DNA of 64,000 nucleotides from Arachis hypogaea (lineage: Eukaryota > Streptophyta > Magnoliopsida > Fabales > Fabaceae): contig NC_092046.1 in NCBI RefSeq assembly GCF_003086295.3, positions 107,239,363 through 107,303,362 of the forward strand. The letters run 5' to 3'. The notes beneath the pieces were generated by a model, which worked only from the letters and a program-made list of their open reading frames with translations, was not told the DNA's origin and did no database searches. A program made the position numbers and the translations under genes. Below are positions 9,296-21,082 of this stretch, one piece after another (within the stretch, counting starts at the first letter, position 1; every line of letters starts with the position of its first letter).

Positions 9296-11618
9296 TGATG
9301 CGCATAAACTAGTTATGCTACGATTTAGGAAATTGCACGATCGGCAAAATTCCTTCCGGCAAGTGCACCGGTTATCGTCAAGTAAAAACTCACAATAGAG
9401 TGAGGTCGAATCCCACAAGGATTGGTTGAGTGAGCAATTCGGATTAGAAGTGTGTTCTAGTTGAGCGGAATCAAGATTGAGATGAGAATTGCGGAATGTA
9501 AAATTGGCGGGAAAAGTAAATGACAAGAAATTGAAATGGCGGAATCTTAAATTGCATGAATTAAAGAGCAGAAACTAAATTGCTGAAATTAAAAGGGAAT
9601 GGGGGTGATTGCATGAATTGAGTTGCAGAATGTAAAGAGAAGATGGAAATCAGAATTGGGGGATTCATTGGGTTATAGGAGATATTGAGATCTCCGAATC
9701 AAAACATGTTTATCTCTTCCTCAAGCAATGCGTTCATTGAATTTTGCTTGGCAATCTTATATGATTGGATCCCAATCCCTTGGCTCACCAATTCTCTCTA
9801 AAAATGAACAAATTCCCAATCCCTTGGTTTAAATGTTCATAAGAAGAGATGATGCTCGATCACTGATTATACCACACAGTTTCATGAACCACAATTTGGT
9901 AGGATTACATGTCACAATATCCATCCAAACCCCAATCCAATTCACTGTGAGAAAGCTTCTCTAGCATGAATCCTCCATTCCTTTCCCAAGGTTCCGAAGG
10001 ATTCCAATTATGGGTAGTTTCTTTCCCAAGACAACTACCCAATGGAATTAGATCGAGAAGCTTTCTAACAAAATTCAAGAGAAAAGATTGAAGAAGAAGA
10101 TAAACTATTATTGATTCATTGAATTACAATAGAGCTCCCTAACCCAATGAAAGGGGGTTTAGTGAGTCATAGCTCTGAATTCAATTACAAAGATATGAAA
10201 ACTAGCTAAAAGTGAAAGTAAAGGTCCTCCTCACTTAAATTCTATCCTATTTATACACTTTCTATATTGAGCTTCTGTTGTGTTTCTTGGGCTTTGAGGC
10301 CTCTCCATGCTTTCCTTTTGCCTTGGGTTTATGATCCATAATCTTGATGAGGCTGTTGATCCAAATTCTGTAACATTTATTGAGCCAACTTAGTGATAAT
10401 CAAATAATAATACATGACTCAACAAATTGAAATTTCAGACTCATCAATCCTTCAGGCCCAATCCCATAAACCATGATATTCAATTGGGTTTCATGCCAGA
10501 GTAAGTTTAAGTTAATGTTTGTGCTCAAAGACTAACTTAAACCGCAATATTTTTGGCCCAGAAACCTTTTCCAAGAGTGGCGTTTAAGTTGTAGTTTAAG
10601 CTTAAACTGCAGCTTAAACGCCAGACACTTCCAGTGAAGCCTTTTGTAGAAGCACGTTTAAGCTTTAGTTTAAGGTTAAACTGAAGCTTAAACGTGGAAA
10701 TGGAAGAAGGCAGCCCTGGAGAGTCATGTAGTCGAACACGTTTAAGCTTCAGTTTAAGGTTAAACTGAAGCTCAAACGTGGAGATAGGAAGGGCAGCCCT
10801 GGAGGTCGAACACGTTTAAGCTCCAGTTTAAGGTTAAACTGGAGCTTAAACGTGGAAGCTAAGAAATGTAGCCCTGGAGGTGTCGAACACGTTTAAGCTC
10901 CAGTTTAAGGTTAAACTGGAGCTTAAACGTGGAAATGGAGAAAGCAACCCTGGAGGAAGAACTTGGTCGAACACGTTTAAGCTCCAGTTTAAGGTCAAAC
11001 TGGAGCTTAAACGTGGAAATGGCTCCCTGGTGCACTTCCCATTTCTGGCGTTTAACCTCCAGTTTAAGGTTAAACTGGAGGTTAAACGTGGAAATGCTTC
11101 CTGATTGGCATTCTCATTCTGGCGTTTAACCTCCAGTTTGAGGTCAAACTGGAGGTTAAACGTGGAATGCTTCTTTGGTGAGACTTTTCATTCTGGCGTT
11201 TAACCTCCAGTTTAAGGTTAAACTGGAGGTTAAACTTCAATTCCAGCATTTCTTAGCCTTCATGATTCTGGCGTTTAAGCTCCAGTTTAGGCTTAAACTG
11301 GAACTTAAACTCCACATGTGATATTCAAGCTTCCTTTATTGATTTTGTTGCTTCCTTGCTTAGCCTTTTCTTCCCTGAAATCATACAAACAAATGCATCA
11401 AAGTCTTGCAAAATTTCATGAGAAATCTTCCATTCATAGCATTCAAGTAATATAACTAAAACTCATGGAATTTGCATCAAAATCATATTGTTTGGATGGT
11501 TCATTGCTTTGTTATTCTTTTAACCATTCTTGGTTACTTTAAGCTCAAGAAAATGCATAAAACCACTAAAACTAACAGAAAAATACTAGTGAAACTAGCC
11601 TAAGATGCCTTGGCATCA
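9296..11618 (-). repeat. Q-family LTR (duplicate copy)
   Basis: 2323 bp. It reads TGATGCCAAGGCATC from the right end on the minus strand and ends GCGCATCA at 9296. It is flanked on the left by ttgcctgctgtact, exactly as the LTR at 15078 is. It differs from 15078-17388 only by scattered single-base indels in the parts I compared. Confidence 0.85.
10580..11313. repeat. Ten-unit hairpin array in Q LTR (duplicate copy)
   Basis: Ten inverted repeats of about 44 bases start near 10580, 10653, 10737, 10811, 10888, 10973, 11047, 11122, 11195 and 11269. The typical arm is CGTTTAAGCTCCAGTTTA with a 3-5 base loop, and 30-40 base spacers separate them. The array begins 305 bases from the LTR 5' end. Confidence 0.9.
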
Positions 11619-13059
11619 CAACACCAAACTTAATACTTGCTTGTCCCTAAGCAAGTCCTGAGTTATTTAAGAAGAAAGTATGAAACAGAAAGCAATTACA
11701 TTGGCTATATTAGCAAGCATTTGAAGTTCCTCAGAAGGGTTTTATGCAGAAAGTTGCAGCATCACTTTTTCATTCTTATCAGGTAAGATTATCACTTTTT
11801 CATTGCATCCATTAAACACTGCTATGGCCTCTTGTTATTCTTATGTCCTTGGCACTTTCCTCTTCTTTGTTTTTCTTTTCTTTTTCTTAGAGCTTCTTTG
11901 CTCCTTGTTTGCTTAGTGTCATGTGTTGCACAAGCCTTTGGCATTTTCTTTTTCTTATCAGTGCACTACACATATCCACTTCAGGCATTTTAGTTCACAT
12001 TTCTTCTTGAGACATTGGTGCCCAGCACCTCTTTGTGTGACTAAATGTTTTGTATTTAGGTTGCTCTTGATAATGGACTTTTGGTTGATAATCCCGGTTA
12101 GTTAACCCAAGTTACCAAGTGTTGAAACACTCCTCAGAACCTATTCATCCAAGCATATCCTTAATACATAAACACCACAGGCATTTGTCTCAGAAGTTCA
12201 AACCATTGGTGCCTAGCTTATTTTCTCAATTTTTTTGCTTTTTGGTTGCCTTTTTTTCAGTGGCTTTTTCTTCTTCTTTTTTCTTTCTTTTTCATGGCCA
12301 AAGACATTTATTCATCAAGATCCATAGACAGTTTTCAATTTTACATAAAAAATGATAATTCTACACTCTATTCCATGATCTGACTAAACAATCAAGCATG
12401 CATACCACCACTTAATTCTACTTGATTTGTCACTAATTGAGCCAAGTTACTTTTGTTCAAACTTTTCTTTTATTTTTGGAAACAGAACAAGCATGCAAGC
12501 ACTTGTTTAAGAAGTGAAGTTATATCCAAACATCTAGGCATTCACTTTATTCAAAGCAATAAACAGACACTCATACTAAAAAAAAAAACTCATAAAAAAA
12601 AAAAAAACTCCACATAACACTTAAATGACTTATGATGAAAACAAGTTCATAAAGACAATTCACCAATTATCATTTGATTATAAGGAACGAGACCACCTCT
12701 TATTTATTGCTTAGTTCTTCTTAATTCTTGGGATCCTGCTTCTTCTTGCTTCCTGCCTCTTTTTGACCACTTGTGCTTCCTTTGTCTTTTCTTATGAGCT
12801 TTTTCCAGAATCCAGCCTTTTTCATGTTTCTTCCACTCCTTTTTCAAGGATCATTGCCTTGTTTATTTCTCCTTCTTTCCTCCCTTTGAAATACTCATCA
12901 AAGCTGGGAATGCTGGGTCCATCTTGTGTAGATGTTCCCCTATGTAGTTAAGCTTATTTGCGAACTGATGTTGTAATCAGCTTGGACTGAGTATCTTGCA
13001 TTCTGTAAAGTGGTGGCTTCCTTGATTGCAAGACATTGGCATCTTGGTGTGGCATATGT
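11619..13059 (-). other. Q-family PPT, hairpin and 3' spacer (duplicate copy)
   Basis: The PPT complement caacaccaaactta is followed by the hairpin acttgcttgtccctaagcaagt (11635-11656), then A/T-rich spacer. From about 12700 it reads into the end of the third ORF (counterpart 18490-18834). No complete gene is present. Frames running through the N gap are artefacts. Confidence 0.75.
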
Positions 13060-14059
13060 NNNNNNNNNNNNNNNNNNNNNNNNNNNNNNNNNNNNNNNNN
13101 NNNNNNNNNNNNNNNNNNNNNNNNNNNNNNNNNNNNNNNNNNNNNNNNNNNNNNNNNNNNNNNNNNNNNNNNNNNNNNNNNNNNNNNNNNNNNNNNNNNN
13201 NNNNNNNNNNNNNNNNNNNNNNNNNNNNNNNNNNNNNNNNNNNNNNNNNNNNNNNNNNNNNNNNNNNNNNNNNNNNNNNNNNNNNNNNNNNNNNNNNNNN
13301 NNNNNNNNNNNNNNNNNNNNNNNNNNNNNNNNNNNNNNNNNNNNNNNNNNNNNNNNNNNNNNNNNNNNNNNNNNNNNNNNNNNNNNNNNNNNNNNNNNNN
13401 NNNNNNNNNNNNNNNNNNNNNNNNNNNNNNNNNNNNNNNNNNNNNNNNNNNNNNNNNNNNNNNNNNNNNNNNNNNNNNNNNNNNNNNNNNNNNNNNNNNN
13501 NNNNNNNNNNNNNNNNNNNNNNNNNNNNNNNNNNNNNNNNNNNNNNNNNNNNNNNNNNNNNNNNNNNNNNNNNNNNNNNNNNNNNNNNNNNNNNNNNNNN
13601 NNNNNNNNNNNNNNNNNNNNNNNNNNNNNNNNNNNNNNNNNNNNNNNNNNNNNNNNNNNNNNNNNNNNNNNNNNNNNNNNNNNNNNNNNNNNNNNNNNNN
13701 NNNNNNNNNNNNNNNNNNNNNNNNNNNNNNNNNNNNNNNNNNNNNNNNNNNNNNNNNNNNNNNNNNNNNNNNNNNNNNNNNNNNNNNNNNNNNNNNNNNN
13801 NNNNNNNNNNNNNNNNNNNNNNNNNNNNNNNNNNNNNNNNNNNNNNNNNNNNNNNNNNNNNNNNNNNNNNNNNNNNNNNNNNNNNNNNNNNNNNNNNNNN
13901 NNNNNNNNNNNNNNNNNNNNNNNNNNNNNNNNNNNNNNNNNNNNNNNNNNNNNNNNNNNNNNNNNNNNNNNNNNNNNNNNNNNNNNNNNNNNNNNNNNNN
14001 NNNNNNNNNNNNNNNNNNNNNNNNNNNNNNNNNNNNNNNNNNNNNNNNNNNNNNNNNNN
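13060..14059. other. Assembly gap (1000 N)
   Basis: Exactly 1000 undetermined bases, which suggests a fixed-size placeholder rather than a measured gap. Confidence 0.99.
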
Positions 14060-14439
14060 TTCCTGGCGTTCGACGCCTAAAGGGAGGAGGCAGCTGGCGT
14101 TGAACGCCAACTATGGTGCACAAGCTGGGCATTCAACGCCAATAAGGAAGGCAGAGAATTTGAATTCCCTAGCCTCTCAGGACCAGTAGGTCCCACAGAA
14201 GCTCCACATACCCCACCTTCTTCTACCCTATTCTTCTCCACTGTTCATATTTGCTTGAGGACAAGCAAACTCTTAAGTTTGGTGTTACAAAAGCTTTGCT
14301 TTTTTACTTTTACCACTCTTAAGTATGGCACCAAAGACTAGTGAAACCTCAAAGAGGAGGAAATGAAAGGCGTTTGCCCCCACAAGAAGAGGATGGAGCA
14401 AACTAGAAAGCAAACTAGAGAGCATGCACATGAGACTGT
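14060..14439 (+). other. P0 region before and at the third ORF start
   Basis: Two GGCGTTNAACGCC words (14060-14140) are followed by the hairpin TTTGCTTG-AGGA-CAAGCAAA (14250-14269), then CTTAAGTTTGGTGTT (14272-14286) and ATGGCACCAAAG (14325). The latter resembles the start of the third ORF of P3 (ATGGCACCC...). The frame soon hits a stop. P2 inserts at 14440. Confidence 0.6.
14250..14286 (+). promoter_or_regulatory. Internal hairpin plus PPT-like motif upstream of third ORF (P0)
   Basis: TTTGCTTGAGGACAAGCAAA followed by TTAAGTTTGGTGTT copies the hairpin and polypurine tract that lie before the 3' LTR in related elements. Here it lies before the third ORF, not before an LTR. Confidence 0.65.
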
Positions 14440-14862
14440 TGGTGCATGAATTGTAAATCACACTTTTCACAACTCGTACCACTAATCAGCAAGTGCATTG
14501 GGTCATCCAAGTAATACCTTACGTGAGTAAGGGTCGATCCCACGGAGATTGTTGGCTTGAAGCAAGCTATGGTTATTTTGTAATTCTTAGTCAGGAAATC
14601 AATGATAAGAGTGATTATATTTATGAAGAGTAAAAAGCATAAATTAAATAGTACTTGTGATGCAGTAATGGAGAACAGATTGAGGTTTTGGACATACTCT
14701 GTCTTCTGAATATCTGCTTTCCTACTGTCTTCTTCTTCACGGACGCAGGTCTCCTTCCATGGCAAGCTATATGTTGGTGGATCACCGTTGTCAATGGCTA
14801 CCATCTATCCTCTCAGTGAAAATGGTCCAAATGCGCTGTCACCGCACGGCTAATCATCTGTA
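14440..14862 (-). repeat. 3' LTR fragment of P2
   Basis: It starts TGGTGCATGAATTG and aligns with 31452-31875 of the complete P2 LTR, then switches abruptly to integrase sequence at about 14863. About 1.1 kb of the LTR is missing. Confidence 0.8.
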
Positions 14863-15077
14863 GAAGCCACATTAGAGAACCCTAGTGGCTGTTCGCTCAC
14901 CTCCGAAGTGGCCTCCATATTGCAACCCATGGCAATGCCATAAGATCTTCTGTGCTTCTTCTCTAGGCACACACCTTCGGATTATTCCGTCTGCACATCT
15001 CTTAAAGAGATAGGGTTCATCCCACAAGTAGTACTTTGCATCAGTAATTAATTTTTTCTTTTGTTGCCTGCTGTACT
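14863..15077 (-). pseudogene. Integrase zinc-finger fragment (P2)
   Basis: The minus-strand frame reads [20 protein letters not shown] then [21 protein letters not shown], the His-His part of the HHCC domain of Ty3/gypsy integrase. P3 has the intact equivalent at about 43870-44060. The downstream Cys-Cys pair and the catalytic core are lost at the 14863 deletion joint. At 15077 the gene is interrupted by Q. The other side of the insertion resumes at 26499 (or 26504 after the duplicated GTACT). Confidence 0.8.
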
Positions 15078-17388
15078 TGATGCGCATAAACTAGTTATGC
15101 TACGATTTAGGAAATTGCACGATCGGCAAAATTCCTTCCGGCAAGTGCACCGGTTATCGTCAAGTAAAAACTCACAATAGAGTGAGGTCGAATCCCACAA
15201 GGATTGGTTGAGTGGAGCAATTCGGATTAGAAGTGTGTTCTAGTTGAGCGGAATCAAGATTGAGATGAGAATTGCGGAATGTAAAATTGGCGGGAAAAGT
15301 AAATGACAAGAAATTGAAATGGCGGAATCTTAAATTGCATGAATTAAAGAGCAGAAACTAAATTGCTGAAATTAAAAGGGAATGGGGGTGATTGCATGAA
15401 TTGAGTTGCAGAATGTAAAGAGAAGATGGAAATCAGAATTGGGGGATTCATTGGGTTATAGGAGATATTGAGATCTCCGAATCAAAACATGTTTATCTCT
15501 TCCTCAAGCAATGCGTTCATTGAATTTTGCTTGGCAATCTTATATGATTGGATCCCAATCCCTTGGCTCACCAATTCTCTCTAAAAATGAACAAATTCCC
15601 AATCCCTTGGTTTAAATGTTCATAAGAAGAGATGATGCTCGATCACTGATTATACCACACAGTTTCATGAACCACAATTTGGTAGGATTACATGTCACAA
15701 TATCCATCAAACCCCAATCCAATTCACTGTGAGAAAGCTTCTCTAGCATGAATCCTCCATTCCTTTCCCAAGGTTCCGAAGGATTCCAATTATGGGTAGT
15801 TTCTTTCCCAAGACAACTACCCAATGGAATTAGATCGAGAAGCTTTCTAACAAAATTCAAGAGAAAAGATTGAAGAAGAAGATAAACTATTATTGATTCA
15901 TTGAATTACAATAGAGCTCCCTAACCCAATGAAAGGGGGTTTAGTGAGTCATAGCTCTGAATTCAATTACAAAGATATGAAAACTAGCTAAAAGTGAAAG
16001 TAAAGGTCCTCCTCACTTAAATTCTATCCTATTTATACACTTCTATATTGAGCTTCTGTTGTGTTTCTTGGGCTTTGAGGCCTCTCCATGCTTTCCTTTT
16101 GCCTTGGGTTTATGATCCATAATCTTGATGAGGCTGTTGATCCAAATTCTGTAACATTTATTGAGCCAACTTAGTGATAATCAAATAATAATACATGACT
16201 CAACAAATTGAAATTTCAGACTCATCAATCCTTCAGGCCCAATCCCATAAACCATGATATTCAATTGGGTTTCATGCCAGAGTAAGTTTAAGTTAATGTT
16301 TGTGCTCAAAGACTAACTTAAACCGCAATATTTTTGGCCCAGAAACCTTTTCCAAGAGTGGCGTTTAAGTTGTAGTTTAAGCTTAAACTGCAGCTTAAAC
16401 GCCAGACATTCCAGTGAAGCCTTTTGTAGAAGCACGTTTAAGCTTTAGTTAAGGTTAAACTGAAGCTTAAACGTGGAAATGGAAGAAGGCAGCCCTGGAG
16501 AGTCATGTAGTCGAACACGTTTAAGCTTCAGTTAAGGTTAAACTGAAGCTCAAACGGGAGATAGGAAGGCAGCCTGGAGGTCGAACACGTTTAAGCTCCA
16601 GTTTAAGGTTAAACTGGAGCTTAAACGTGGAAGCTAAGAAATGTAGCCTGGAGGTGTCGAACACGTTTAAGCTCCAGTTTAAGGTTAAACTGGAGCTTAA
16701 AGTGGAAATGGAGAAAGCAACCCTGGAGGAAAACTTGGTCGAACACGTTTAAGCTCCAGTTTAAGGTCAAACTGGAGCTTAAACGTGGAAATGGCTCCCT
16801 GGTGCACTTCCATTTCTGGCGTTTAACCTCCAGTTTAAGGTTAAACTGGAGGTTAAACGTGGAAATGCTTCCTGATTGGCATTCTCATTCTGGCGTTTAA
16901 CCTCCAGTTTGAGGTCAAACTGGAGGTTAAACGTGGAATGCTTCTTTGGTGAGACTTTTCATTCTGGCGTTTAACCTCCAGTTTAAGGTTAAACTGGAGG
17001 TTAAACTTCAATTCCAGCATTTCTTAGCCTTCATGATTCTGGCGTTTAAGCTCCAGTTTAGGCTTAAACTGGAACTTAAACTCCACATGTGATATTCAAG
17101 CTTCCTTTATTGATTTTGTTGCTTCCTTGCTTAGCCTTTTCTTCCCTGAAATCATACAAACAAATGCATCAAAGTCTTGCAAAATTTCATGAGAAATCTT
17201 CCATTCATAGCATTCAAGTAATATAACTAAAACTCATGGAATTTGCATCAAAATCATATTGTTTGGATGGTTCATTGCTTTGTTATTCTTTTAACCATTC
17301 TTGGTTACTTTAAGCTCAAGAAAATGCATAAAACCACTAAAACTAACAGAAAATACTAGTGAAACTAGCCTAAGATGCCTTGGCATCA
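15078..17388 (-). repeat. 3' LTR of Q
   Basis: 2311 bp, TG...CA on the minus strand, with terminal hairpin GATGCC-AA-GGCATC. Single-base deletions relative to the other copies (for example near 16449, 16554 and 16690) cluster in this copy and look like sequencing errors. Confidence 0.9.
16361..17084. repeat. Hairpin array in 3' LTR of Q
   Basis: The same ten-unit palindrome array as at 25460-26193, with several one-base gaps. Confidence 0.9.
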
Positions 17389-17426
17389 CAACACCAAACT
17401 TAATACTTGCTTGTCCCTAAGCAAGT
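17389..17426 (-). promoter_or_regulatory. PPT and pre-PPT hairpin of Q
   Basis: On the minus strand ACTTGCTT-AGGGAC-AAGCAAGT is followed by ATTAAGTTTGGTGTTG and then the LTR. Confidence 0.8.
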
Positions 17427-18634
17427 CCTGAGTTATTTAAGAAGAAAGTATGAAACAGAAAGCAATTACATTGGCTATATTAGCAAGCATTTGAAGTTCC
17501 TCAGAAGGGTTTTATGCAGAAAGTTGCAGCATCACTTTTTCATTCTTATCAGGTAAGATTATCACTTTTTCATTGCATCCATTAAACACTGCTATGGCCT
17601 CTTGTTATTCTTATGTCCTTGGCACTTTCCTCTTCTTTGTTTTTCTTTTCTTTTTCTTAGAGCTTCTTTGCTCCTTGTTTGCTTAGTGTCATGTGTTGCA
17701 CAGCCTTTGGCATTTTCTTTTTCTTATCAGTGCACTACACATATCCACTTCAGGCATTTTAGTTCACATTTCTTCTTGAGACATTGGTGCCCAGCACCTC
17801 TTTGTGTGACTAAATGTTTTGTATTTAGGTTGCTCTTGATAATGGACTTTTGGTTGATAATCCCGGATTAGTTAACCCAAGTTACCAAGTGTTGAAACAC
17901 TCCTCAGAACCTATTCATCCAAGCATATCCTTAATACATAAACACCACAGGCATTTGTCTCAGAAGTTCAAACCATTGGTGCCTAGCTTATTTTCTCAAT
18001 TTTTTTGCTTTTTGGTTGCCTTTTTTTTCAGTGGCTTTTTCTTCTTCTTTTTTCTTTCTTTTTCATGGCCAAAGACATTTATTCATCAAGATCCATAGAC
18101 AGTTTTCAATTTCTACATAAAAAATGATAATTCTACACTCTATGTCCAGTGATCTGACTTAAACAATCAAGCATGCATACCACCACTTAATTCTACTTGA
18201 TTTGTCACTAATTGAGCCAAGTTACTTTTGTTCAAACTTTTCTTTTATTTTTGGAAACAGAACAAGCATGACAAGCACTTGTTTAAGAAGTGAAGTTATA
18301 TCCAAACATCTAGGCATTCACTTTATTCAAAGCAATAAACAGACACTCATGCTAAAAAAAAAAAAAAAAAAAAAAAACTCCACATAACACTTAAATGACT
18401 TATGATGAAAACAAGTTCATAAAGACAATTCACCAATTATCATTTGATTATTAAGGAACGAGACCACCTCTTATTTATTGCTTGGTTCTTCTTAATTCTT
18501 GGGATCCTGCTTCTTCTTGCTTCCTGCCTCTTTTTGACCACTTGTGCTTCCTTTGTCTTTTCTTATGAGCTTTTTCCAGAATCCAGCCTTTTTCATCGTT
18601 TCTTCCACTCCTTTTTCAAGGATCATTGCCTTGT
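17427..18634 (-). other. 3' spacer of Q
   Basis: A/T-rich non-coding sequence between the third ORF and the PPT, with a 20+ base A run near 18354-18377. No gene is supported. Confidence 0.65.
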
Positions 18635-19996
18635 TTATTTCTCCTTCTTTCCTCCCTTTGAAATACTCATCAAAAGCTGGGAATGCTGGGTCCATCTGTG
18701 TAGATGTTCCCCTATGTAGTTAAGCTTGATTTGCGAACTGATGTTGTAATCAGCTTGGACTGAGTATCTTGCATTCTGTAAAGTGGTGGCTTCCTTGATT
18801 GCCAAGACATTGGCATCTTGGTGCTGGCATATGTGGCTGAAGGATTCCTGTAAGTGTAAATTCTGTTCCCTTTGCAGATCTAAGAATCTTGATTCAAAGT
18901 TCCTTTGCATATCCATCATTTTAGGTGAAAGTCCTCTTGTCTCTCCTGAGACCTCATGTATTGTTGAGACATTCCTTCCATGATTTCCTGCATTCTGCTC
19001 ATATCCATGGGGTCTCTGGGAATTCGTTGTCTTCTTTCTGGAATTGCTTGCTCTTCTTGCTCTTCTTCTCTGTCTTCTCCTTCCTGTCCTTCTTGTTCTG
19101 CTTCTTGCTCGGCTTCCACTTGTTGCCCTTCTTCATTTCTTCTTCTTGTATGTCTTGGAGGAGTTGGGCCAAGAGTCATTCTGTACGCAGTTATGGCCAA
19201 TCCAGGATATAGCCAATTAGGTCTTTCATCCTCAAGTGGTACTTGGGCATCGATGCATAGTCTAATGATGGTGCTAGGGAAGTGGAGCCAGGATTCAGGG
19301 TCACTTTTCTCACTAAACTCTTGTATCTGTTCAGCAATGAGTTTATGAACTTTGATCTCCCCTCCCACCATAATGCAATGTAGCAAGATGGCTCTTTTAG
19401 GGACTATTTCTGAAGAGTTTGCAGTGGGTAGGATGGATCTCCTAACTATTGCATACCACCCTTTAGCTTCAGGTGTTAGGTCTCCCCTTCTCAAGACTCT
19501 TGGAGCCCCTCTTGTTTTTCTCACCCATTCAGCTCTGATGGCACAAAGATCTTCAGCAATAGTCGTGTAGTCAGGTTCTCCTATCATCCTTTCCTCATAA
19601 CTCGCTTGGCTGAAATGTATGTTTTTCAGGCCAAGAGTTTTCATGATTGCCTTGGGGCTGAAGTCAACTTCCACCCCTCTCACATAGCTTTTGTATGTGG
19701 GTTTCTTGGTTGAGTCTTCCCTCACTGCATTTGCATAGAACTCCTTCACCAAGTTGATGTTGATTTTTGTGATTGGCTTAGTCAGGAGCTCCCACTTCCT
19801 CTTTTTGATCTTCTCCCAAACACCTGGGAACTCATCCTTTTCAAGGTCAAAGGGAACCTCAGCTAGTACCGTTTAGGTCTCATCCATTCGGCTTGAATCT
19901 CATGGAAAACTGATCTGTATCTCCATGCATCGAATTCCCTGTTTCCTCCATTGGCTGCTTGTCTTTTCTTCTTTTGTGGCTAGATGAAGCTGCCAT
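18635..19996 (-). pseudogene. Third ORF of Q, putative plant transposon protein family, frameshifted
   Basis: The probable start is the ATG at 19996 (MAASSSHKRRKD). The reading breaks near 19880, resumes as an open 278-residue frame (18916-19752) and then shifts by one base in an A run at 18916-18922, continuing as a 94-residue tail to 18635. Recognisable parts are LVKEFYANA, RGDLTPEAKGWYAIVRRSILP and RAILLHCIMVGGEIKVHKLI. These fit the family I know as the putative plant transposon protein domain (PF20167), found after pol in Athila-like elements. The C-terminal part is Glu/Gln/Arg-rich and probably coiled coil. No membrane segment is seen, so it does not look like an envelope protein. Its function is unknown. 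The two frameshifts may be sequencing errors. Confidence 0.7.
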
Positions 19997-21082
19997 TGGT
20001 TCTTTAGTTTTGGTAAGTGACAAGCTAAAGTTGACAAGGTGAAGCAAGAAGTGTTGTTGGAAGTGTGGGGAGGTTGTTTTCGGCAAGAGATAGTTTATGC
20101 TATGATGAAGGAAATGTGCATGAAGGAGATTTGGTGGTGTTGAACTTGTTCCCCAAGTGGTTCTTTATAGTGCCCGTAAGTGCAAAATGGACGGCTAGGG
20201 TGATTTGTGAAGGGTGGCTTGATGGTAAATATATGAATTAGGGAGAAGGACGAATTGCTTTTCATTTTCTTGGAAGTATTCTGGGTGCATTAGGTTGTAC
20301 ATGTAGCTATCTTTTCTTGCAGAACTTCCTTTTCCCATGTGTTAGTTTCAAAGACTTGTGAATTTTCTTTTTGACCAAGCACCGTACCTCCCTTTGTCTT
20401 TTTCCTCCATTTTTGTCTTTTCTTTTGTACCTGCGCAAACAAACAAGTTTGCTATCATTTTTCGGTCCATGTGAATTATGAATAGTACTTGCACATGTAA
20501 ATCAATGATTGTCTTTATGAGCTTATAGCCGTGACTTCTACATGTATGCACACTTATTATTTGGACACCAAACTTAGTGTTTGGTCAAGTCTCCTGATGA
20601 CATGAAATCCATATTGGTTGTCCTTAATGAATGTGCTTAATTCTAATAAATCATAGTCACCTTGGCTCTTTGATTCTAAACAAATTTACTACCCTAAGTA
20701 ATTGAAACCAAAGCATTAAAACATGCGAATGGTATACTTGTCATGAATTTCGAAATCCAGAGGAACTTCTTGCCTTTCATGAACCGTGTTCAAAGAGGAA
20801 CACCAAACTTAATCTTTGGTTGTGCACTTTGAATGAAAAATTGAATGCATTTTGAATAAAATTTGGGGTGCCTTCAGGCACACCAAACTTAGAGACAAAT
20901 TGCATTTTACATGCAATGTTTAGTGCACTCTTTCAGCAGTTGTCCTGAGGATTCAAGTTCATGCATAAGAAACCATGTTTTATTAGATGCACAACAAAAC
21001 AAAAAAGGTAAGGATATTAAAAACATGGGTTGCCTCCCATGAAGCGCTTCTTTAACGTCACTAGCTTGACGGTTGTCCCTTG
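19997..21082 (-). other. Region between Gag-protease and third ORF of Q
   Basis: Non-coding. It contains three acaccaaactta motifs (20565-20575, 20799-20812, 20879-20891), which are minus-strand copies of the PPT-like word, and the post-stop stem-loop CATGGG-AGGCAA-CCCATG (21024-21041). Confidence 0.65.
21024..21041 (-). promoter_or_regulatory. Post-stop stem-loop of Q
   Basis: CATGGG and CCCATG pair around AGGCAA, 42 bases after the Gag-protease stop. The equivalent in A is GGTGGG/CCCACC around AGACAA. Confidence 0.75.

Larger units (their letters stand above)
8471..13059. other. Probable false duplication (contig end) of 14060-18834
   Basis: This stretch matches 14060-18834 in order: P0 end, P2 LTR fragment, P2 integrase fragment, Q LTR, Q 3' spacer. 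The part 8471-9295 is a deletion-rich version, about a quarter shorter than its counterpart. The part from 9296 on is almost identical. It ends at the N gap. All six sites where the two true Q LTRs differ have the 15078-17388 allele here, so it is a copy of the same LTR. A real segmental duplication remains possible. Confidence 0.7.

Noticed and set aside
10880..11129. Repetitive ORFs with FKLQFKVKLELKRGNG-like peptides (also at 25760-26009)
   Set aside because: They are chance translations of the palindrome array. They lie inside LTRs, on the strand opposite to the element's genes.
9296..11618. A second, separate Q insertion at 9296
   Set aside because: Its left flank, its alleles at the six diagnostic LTR sites and the following 1.4 kb all match the 15078 copy, so an independent insertion is very unlikely.
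12954..14189. Long open frames spanning 12954-14189 on both strands
   Set aside because: They run through the 1000 N and consist almost wholly of undetermined residues.
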